Assembly: GCA_002722215.1 (NCBI GenBank)
Contig: PBKX01000004.1
Location: 1 to 35,275, forward strand
Length of the DNA: 35,275 nt
Reading direction: 5' to 3'
Source: Flavobacteriales bacterium
GTDB taxonomy: Bacteria; Bacteroidota; Bacteroidia; Flavobacteriales; TMED113
A program made the translations under genes and the position numbers. Below the pieces are notes generated by a model, which was not told the origin of the DNA, ran no database searches, and saw only the letters and a list, made by a program, of their open reading frames with translations. Below, piece by piece: positions 32,226 through 35,275 of this stretch. Position 1 is the first letter of the stretch. Every line of letters begins with the position of its first letter.

Positions 32226-32975
32226 ATGATGAAAAAATATATATACATAATTATCATATTATTTTATTCAAATTTGTTAGCACAAAACAGTACGCCTTTA
32301 GAATTATCAGCCGATCTAACAGGGAATAAAATTATAGACTACTATTTAAAAGGTATTGGTGGAGAAAAAAAACTTAAAAAAATTAAAACCTTACAAAAGG
32401 TATTCAAATCACATATATTCAACACTCCAGATTTAGGGGCCACAGTAAAAGTATTATATAAAACACCTAACCTATATGCTTTTAAATTAGAAATACCTGA
32501 AATAGGAGAAATAGAATCAACAAAATATAATGGAGAAACCTGTATAGTCGAAAGAAATTACAATAATAAAAAAACTATTCGACAAATAGAAGGAGAGTTA
32601 TTAAGACAAAAAATATATGAATTTCATATGTTTCCTATCTTAGACTTAAAAAATAATAATACAGTATTTACATTAATTGGTATTATTGAAGAAGAACATC
32701 AAAAATTTTATCAAGTTAAAGTTGAAAGTGATATAACATCAACAGTTTTGTTATTCTTCCATATCGAGAATTTTTTACTTGCTAGTAAAAAAATAATTGA
32801 AAATAAGACAATACGAACCACTCAATTTACAGATTATAGAAAAATAAGCGGAATATGGTTCCCATTTACTGAAATCACTACAATTGAATTTAATGGGGAT
32901 ATTGGGCAAAAAACAATTAACAATATGATCGAAGTTAAATTTAATGAAACACTAACAATCGATCAATTTCAATAA
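32226..32975 (+). CDS. Exported protein resembling outer-membrane lipoprotein-sorting proteins
   Basis: A 249-residue protein with a signal peptide (MMKKYIYIIIILFYSNLLAQ). The mature start NKIIDYYLKGIGGEKKLKKIKTL matches the Bacteroidota pattern I-I-x-x-Y-L-x-A-x-G-G-x-x-x-L, which opens a LolA-like beta-sheet domain often labelled outer membrane lipoprotein-sorting protein. Beta-rich segments follow (VKVLYKTPNLYAFKLEIP, YKTPNLY, RTTQFTDYRKISGIWFPF), the last being the typical end of such domains. Its role is probably in carrying or binding lipid or lipoprotein in the periplasm, inferred from family only. The second Met is an alternative start. It stands alone and ends 3 nt before the strong terminator. 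Confidence 0.72.
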   Translation: MMKKYIYIIIILFYSNLLAQNSTPLELSADLTGNKIIDYYLKGIGGEKKLKKIKTLQKVFKSHIFNTPDLGATVKVLYKTPNLYAFKLEIPEIGEIESTKYNGETCIVERNYNNKKTIRQIEGELLRQKIYEFHMFPILDLKNNNTVFTLIGIIEEEHQKFYQVKVESDITSTVLLFFHIENFLLASKKIIENKTIRTTQFTDYRKISGIWFPFTEITTIEFNGDIGQKTINNMIEVKFNETLTIDQFQ

Positions 32976-33000
32976 AAAAGGGCCTCACGGCCCTTTTTTT
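32974..33000. terminator. Strong bidirectional intrinsic terminator
   Basis: A6-GGGCC-TCAC-GGCCC-T7: a GC stem of 5 bp (32980-32984 with 32989-32993) extended by six A-T pairs, with a TCAC loop and a clean T-run. It starts just at the end of the LolA-like gene and lies 20 nt from the convergent small gene, and the A-run gives a T-run on the other strand. It is the clearest rho-independent terminator in the window. Confidence 0.93.
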
Positions 33001-33020
33001 ACAATCAATAAATTTATTAT

Positions 33021-33215
33021 TTATGCCTTCTTTACCAACGGTAATCCCGTTCTAGCACTTTCGACAACCTTTTTACCAGCTGGTAAATCACATGCATTTG
33101 ATCTTTGATCTCCTGCAAAATAATAAATTGTTTGAGTTCTGCCACCTCTAAGAGTAACATCTTTTGAATGTAAATAGTAAGTTTTTCCTTTACTATTTTT
33201 GTGTGAATAAGCCAT
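33021..33215 (-). CDS. Small conserved protein, 64 residues
   Basis: A basic 64-residue protein with no signal peptide or membrane segment. Features: Y-x-H-x-N-x-K-G near the start (YSHKNSKGKTYYLH), then SKDVTLRGGRTQTIYYF, and an end with PAGKKVVESARTGLPLVKK. From memory, similar small proteins with the RGGRxQTIYYF and RTGLPxLKK signatures occur in quite distant bacteria, so this is a conserved family of unknown function. The shape (short beta strands with basic turns) would suit nucleic-acid binding, but that is only a guess. It has convergent orientation to the LolA-like gene with a shared terminator. Confidence 0.75.
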   Translation of the reverse strand: MAYSHKNSKGKTYYLHSKDVTLRGGRTQTIYYFAGDQRSNACDLPAGKKVVESARTGLPLVKKA

Positions 33216-33404
33216 AATACTTAAATTTTAGTTAAAGTTCGAACTGAATATAGTAATTATTCTCGAATTCTTATCTAAAAAGCAAGTTTTTTTTTGCTGA
33301 AAAAATACTTTTTATTGAATTTGGCCAAATTCTAGTAAAATTTGACTAAAAAAAATGATTTAAATAGATCAAAATATACTTAAATTGTAATAAATACAAA
33401 TAAT
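33216..33404. promoter_or_regulatory. Divergent intergenic region with a 16-bp palindrome
   Basis: GAATTTGGCCAAATTC (33317-33332) is a perfect palindrome. It supplies a TTTG on each strand. On the minus strand that TTTG is followed after 18 nt by TATTTTTT (complement of 33300-33307), one mismatch from a -7 element, a plausible promoter for the small 64-residue gene about 85 nt further on. No equally good -7 box is seen toward the plus-strand gene at 33405. A weak hairpin AGCAA/TTGCT lies at 33281-33298. The palindrome may be an operator. Confidence 0.4.
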
Positions 33405-34157
33405 ATGCAGTTCGAAAAAAAACTAATTAGTGATGGAAAATACTTATTTAAGTATAGGGGACAAATACCTATAATACTATTTTTAATTTCTATCCCAATT
33501 ATATCCGAAACAAGTTACTATAATATATATAATACTAATTTAGTTTTTTTGATTCAATGCTTAGGTGTAATAACAAGTGTAATAGGATTATTATTGAGAT
33601 ATTATACTGTGGGAACAACCGCTGAAGGAACATCAGGCAAAAATCGAAATAAACAAATTGCAAAACATCTAAATACTAAAGGAGCATATTCCGTTGTGAG
33701 AAATCCTTTATACCTAGGAAATTATATGATTTGGCTGGGACTTTCAATATTTTCAATTAGCTATATTCTTATCATTATTACAACTTTATTATTCACTATA
33801 CATTATGAACGTATTATACTATCTGAAGAAAATTTTCTGTTAGCTAAATTTAAAAAGAAATATGAAAAATTTGCTCAAGAAGTACCTATATTCTTTCCTA
33901 AATTTCAAAATTTCAAACACTCCAATATCCAGCTTTCAATTAAAAGAATATTAAAAGAAGAGCACTCACCAACTTTAACCACGATATTATCATTTATATA
34001 CATTGACATTCTCACAAAAACTATCGATGCTCCAAACTTTTTATTAAGTCCAACAAGTAACTTAGACTGGCAATGTTATATTTTAATTGTTGGAATAACT
34101 ATCTATGTTATAATATGTTTGAAATTATTTAAACGTTACACTCAATTATTAGATTGA
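33405..34157 (+). CDS. Isoprenylcysteine methyltransferase-type membrane protein (LmtA-like)
   Basis: A 250-residue membrane protein with segments at about 21-36, 46-66, 103-132 and 223-243. The ICMT/PEMT signature is clear: GAYSVVRNPLYLGNYMIWLG (RNPLY at 99-103) and HYERIILSEENFLLAKFKKK YEKF-type C-terminal residues (133-154), where the E-x-x-L-x-x-x-F-x-x-x-Y pattern binds S-adenosylmethionine in the family. TVGTTAEGTSGKNR before it resembles the Leptospira lipid A phosphate methyltransferase (LmtA) branch. It probably methylates a lipid or small hydrophobic substrate; which one is unknown. The C-terminal third (about 165-250) is longer than the core domain. Its last 16 nt overlap the convergent symporter gene. 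Confidence 0.78.
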   Translation: MQFEKKLISDGKYLFKYRGQIPIILFLISIPIISETSYYNIYNTNLVFLIQCLGVITSVIGLLLRYYTVGTTAEGTSGKNRNKQIAKHLNTKGAYSVVRNPLYLGNYMIWLGLSIFSISYILIIITTLLFTIHYERIILSEENFLLAKFKKKYEKFAQEVPIFFPKFQNFKHSNIQLSIKRILKEEHSPTLTTILSFIYIDILTKTIDAPNFLLSPTSNLDWQCYILIVGITIYVIICLKLFKRYTQLLD

Positions 34158-35275
34158 GAAAATAATATAGAAGATAAAGACAATAACAAAAATGTAATAC
34201 CCCCATTAACAATAATTAAATCGGGGCCAAAATTAAATCCATTAAAAATATACTCATCATAAACAGAAACCACATAAGATAAAATAGGTGATAAAATGAC
34301 TATAAAGGGGACATGAAAATCTATAATACGTCTCTTGGTAAATATACCAAACAAAAACAAGCCCAATAAGGGTCCATATGTATAACTAGCTACAAGAAAA
34401 AGGGTAGCTATAATATTGTTATCATTTAAATAATTAACTAATAGAATTACAATAAATAATAAAGCAGAAATAGATAGATGCACTATTTTCCTTTTTGAAA
34501 AGGAAGTAGATTTCAAATCATTAGAATCAAGCCCCAAAAAGTCTATGCAAAAAGAAGTAGTTAAAGAAGTTAGCGCTGAATCAGCACTAGAATATGCTGC
34601 TGACATCAAACCTAATAGAAATAAAATAAATACTAAAGGTCCTAAATCACCATACTGTATAACATCTACAAATAAATTGTCTCCGGAACTTGCAATACCA
34701 TAAACATCAGCATATTGATATAATAATGCGCCTAAATACAGAAAAAAGATATTTACAATTAACAATATAACACTAAACCAAACCATGTTTTTTTGAGCTA
34801 ATTTTAAATTTTTACACGATAAATTTTTCTGCATCATATCTTGATCTAATCCAGTCATAGCAATAGCAATAAAGACACCTGATAGAAAAGCACGAATAAT
34901 ATTATTACTATTATTAAATTCATCAAAAAGAAAAACTCGTAAACTTAAACTATTATTATGAATACTATCATATACAGATGTATATCCTAAATAATTATAT
35001 ATCGTATATATGCATATCAATAATGTTAACAACATAAAAGTAGTTTGAAGTGTATCAGTCCATATAATAGTTTTTATACCACCTTTATAAGTGTATAACC
35101 ATATTAATCCAATAGTAATTAGAGTAGTGATAAAAAAAGGGACTCCTATTTGATTAAATAATAATGATTGTAAAACTAATGCTACTAAATATAATCTCAA
35201 AGATGCACCTAATAATCGAGAGATAAAAAAATAACCGGCTCCACATTTATGTGCATAATAGCCAAAACGTGATTT
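34142..35275 (-). CDS. Sodium:solute symporter, partial (5' end beyond the window)
   Basis: The frame is open to the right edge; reading upstream of 35200 continues KSRFGYYAHKCGAGYFFISR then LLGASLRLYL, which is the sodium:solute symporter (SSS) family region ERFGxxSxKxGAxFFLLSRxLGAxLRLYL. So 377 codons of the C-terminal part are present and the N-terminus is missing; a TTG at 35198-35200 is an internal Leu. About nine or ten membrane segments are seen. Family motifs include GGIKTIIWTDTLQ, GLDQDMMQKNLSCKN, LMSAAYSSADSALTSLTTSF and SYTYGPLLGLFLFGIF. SSS proteins import sugars, amino acids or vitamins with sodium; the substrate is not evident. The 3' end overlaps the methyltransferase gene by 16 nt. 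Confidence 0.92.
   Translation of the reverse strand, partial: KSRFGYYAHKCGAGYFFISRLLGASLRLYLVALVLQSLLFNQIGVPFFITTLITIGLIWLYTYKGGIKTIIWTDTLQTTFMLLTLLICIYTIYNYLGYTSVYDSIHNNSLSLRVFLFDEFNNSNNIIRAFLSGVFIAIAMTGLDQDMMQKNLSCKNLKLAQKNMVWFSVILLIVNIFFLYLGALLYQYADVYGIASSGDNLFVDVIQYGDLGPLVFILFLLGLMSAAYSSADSALTSLTTSFCIDFLGLDSNDLKSTSFSKRKIVHLSISALLFIVILLVNYLNDNNIIATLFLVASYTYGPLLGLFLFGIFTKRRIIDFHVPFIVILSPILSYVVSVYDEYIFNGFNFGPDLIIVNGGITFLLLSLSSILFSQSNN

Noticed and set aside
1-35275. Mobile element, prophage, CRISPR or defence island
   Set aside because: No transposase, integrase, phage structural gene, direct-repeat array or nuclease-effector pair was seen; gene content is core-like and composition is uniform.

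Overview
The window is AT-rich chromosomal DNA from a member of the Bacteroidota, most likely a marine-type Flavobacteriales relative. The evidence is: type IX secretion (T9SS) C-terminal sorting domains on three secreted proteins; a DUF4835/PorD-family gene; the Bacteroidota form of RNA polymerase omega; a Bacteroidota-type serine palmitoyltransferase-like enzyme; no clear Shine-Dalgarno sequences; and repeated TAnnTTTG promoter elements 16-40 nt upstream of start codons. I see no rRNA, tRNA, CRISPR array, insertion sequence or phage gene. The left-most and right-most genes run off the window.

Layout. 1-929: 3' end of a large secreted adhesin-like protein with a type B T9SS domain. 930-1333: mostly non-coding, with one possible 48-residue ORF. 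1334-5121 (minus): gyrA followed by a TPR protein. 5290-7830 (plus): clpC, divergent from gyrA. 7831-13751 (minus): a tight cluster bamD, rpoZ, coaBC, DUF4835/porD, recN, fabI. 13837-15078 (plus): an alpha-oxoamine synthase of the serine palmitoyltransferase type, divergent from bamD. 15075-19421 (minus): two secreted T9SS proteins, the larger being a 1216-residue multidomain protein with a complete-looking lysyl oxidase domain. 19552-21188 (plus): a DUF6580 membrane protein overlapping a lysine 6-dehydrogenase-like gene. 21253-23600 (plus): a small Cys-rich membrane protein and a lipoprotein dipeptidyl peptidase III. 23603-24865 (minus): a glutamate-forming saccharopine dehydrogenase-like enzyme. 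24954-29329 (plus): a DUF4476-like protein, pckA, rsmE, DUF4159 and an AI-2E/PerM family protein. 29306-32136 (minus): hisS and hutH, overlapping by 4 nt. 32226-32975 (plus): a secreted lipoprotein-sorting-like protein ending at the only strong GC-rich terminator. 33021-33215 (minus): a small conserved protein. 33405-34157 (plus): an isoprenylcysteine-methyltransferase-type membrane enzyme. 34142-35275 (minus): a truncated sodium:solute symporter.

Themes. Cell-envelope construction (BamD, PorD, FabI, SPT-like enzyme, T9SS cargo) sits beside core information genes (GyrA, RpoZ, RecN, HisS, RsmE). A second theme is amino-acid and peptide use: DPP III, two saccharopine-dehydrogenase-superfamily enzymes on the lysine/allysine route, histidine ammonia-lyase and PEP carboxykinase would together fit growth on protein, with carbon fed into gluconeogenesis. 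Several gene starts are placed downstream of the longest possible reading frame, because signal peptides, family N-termini, ATGA overlaps or promoter position favour the shorter form. The most notable single gene is the lysyl oxidase fusion at 15771-19421.
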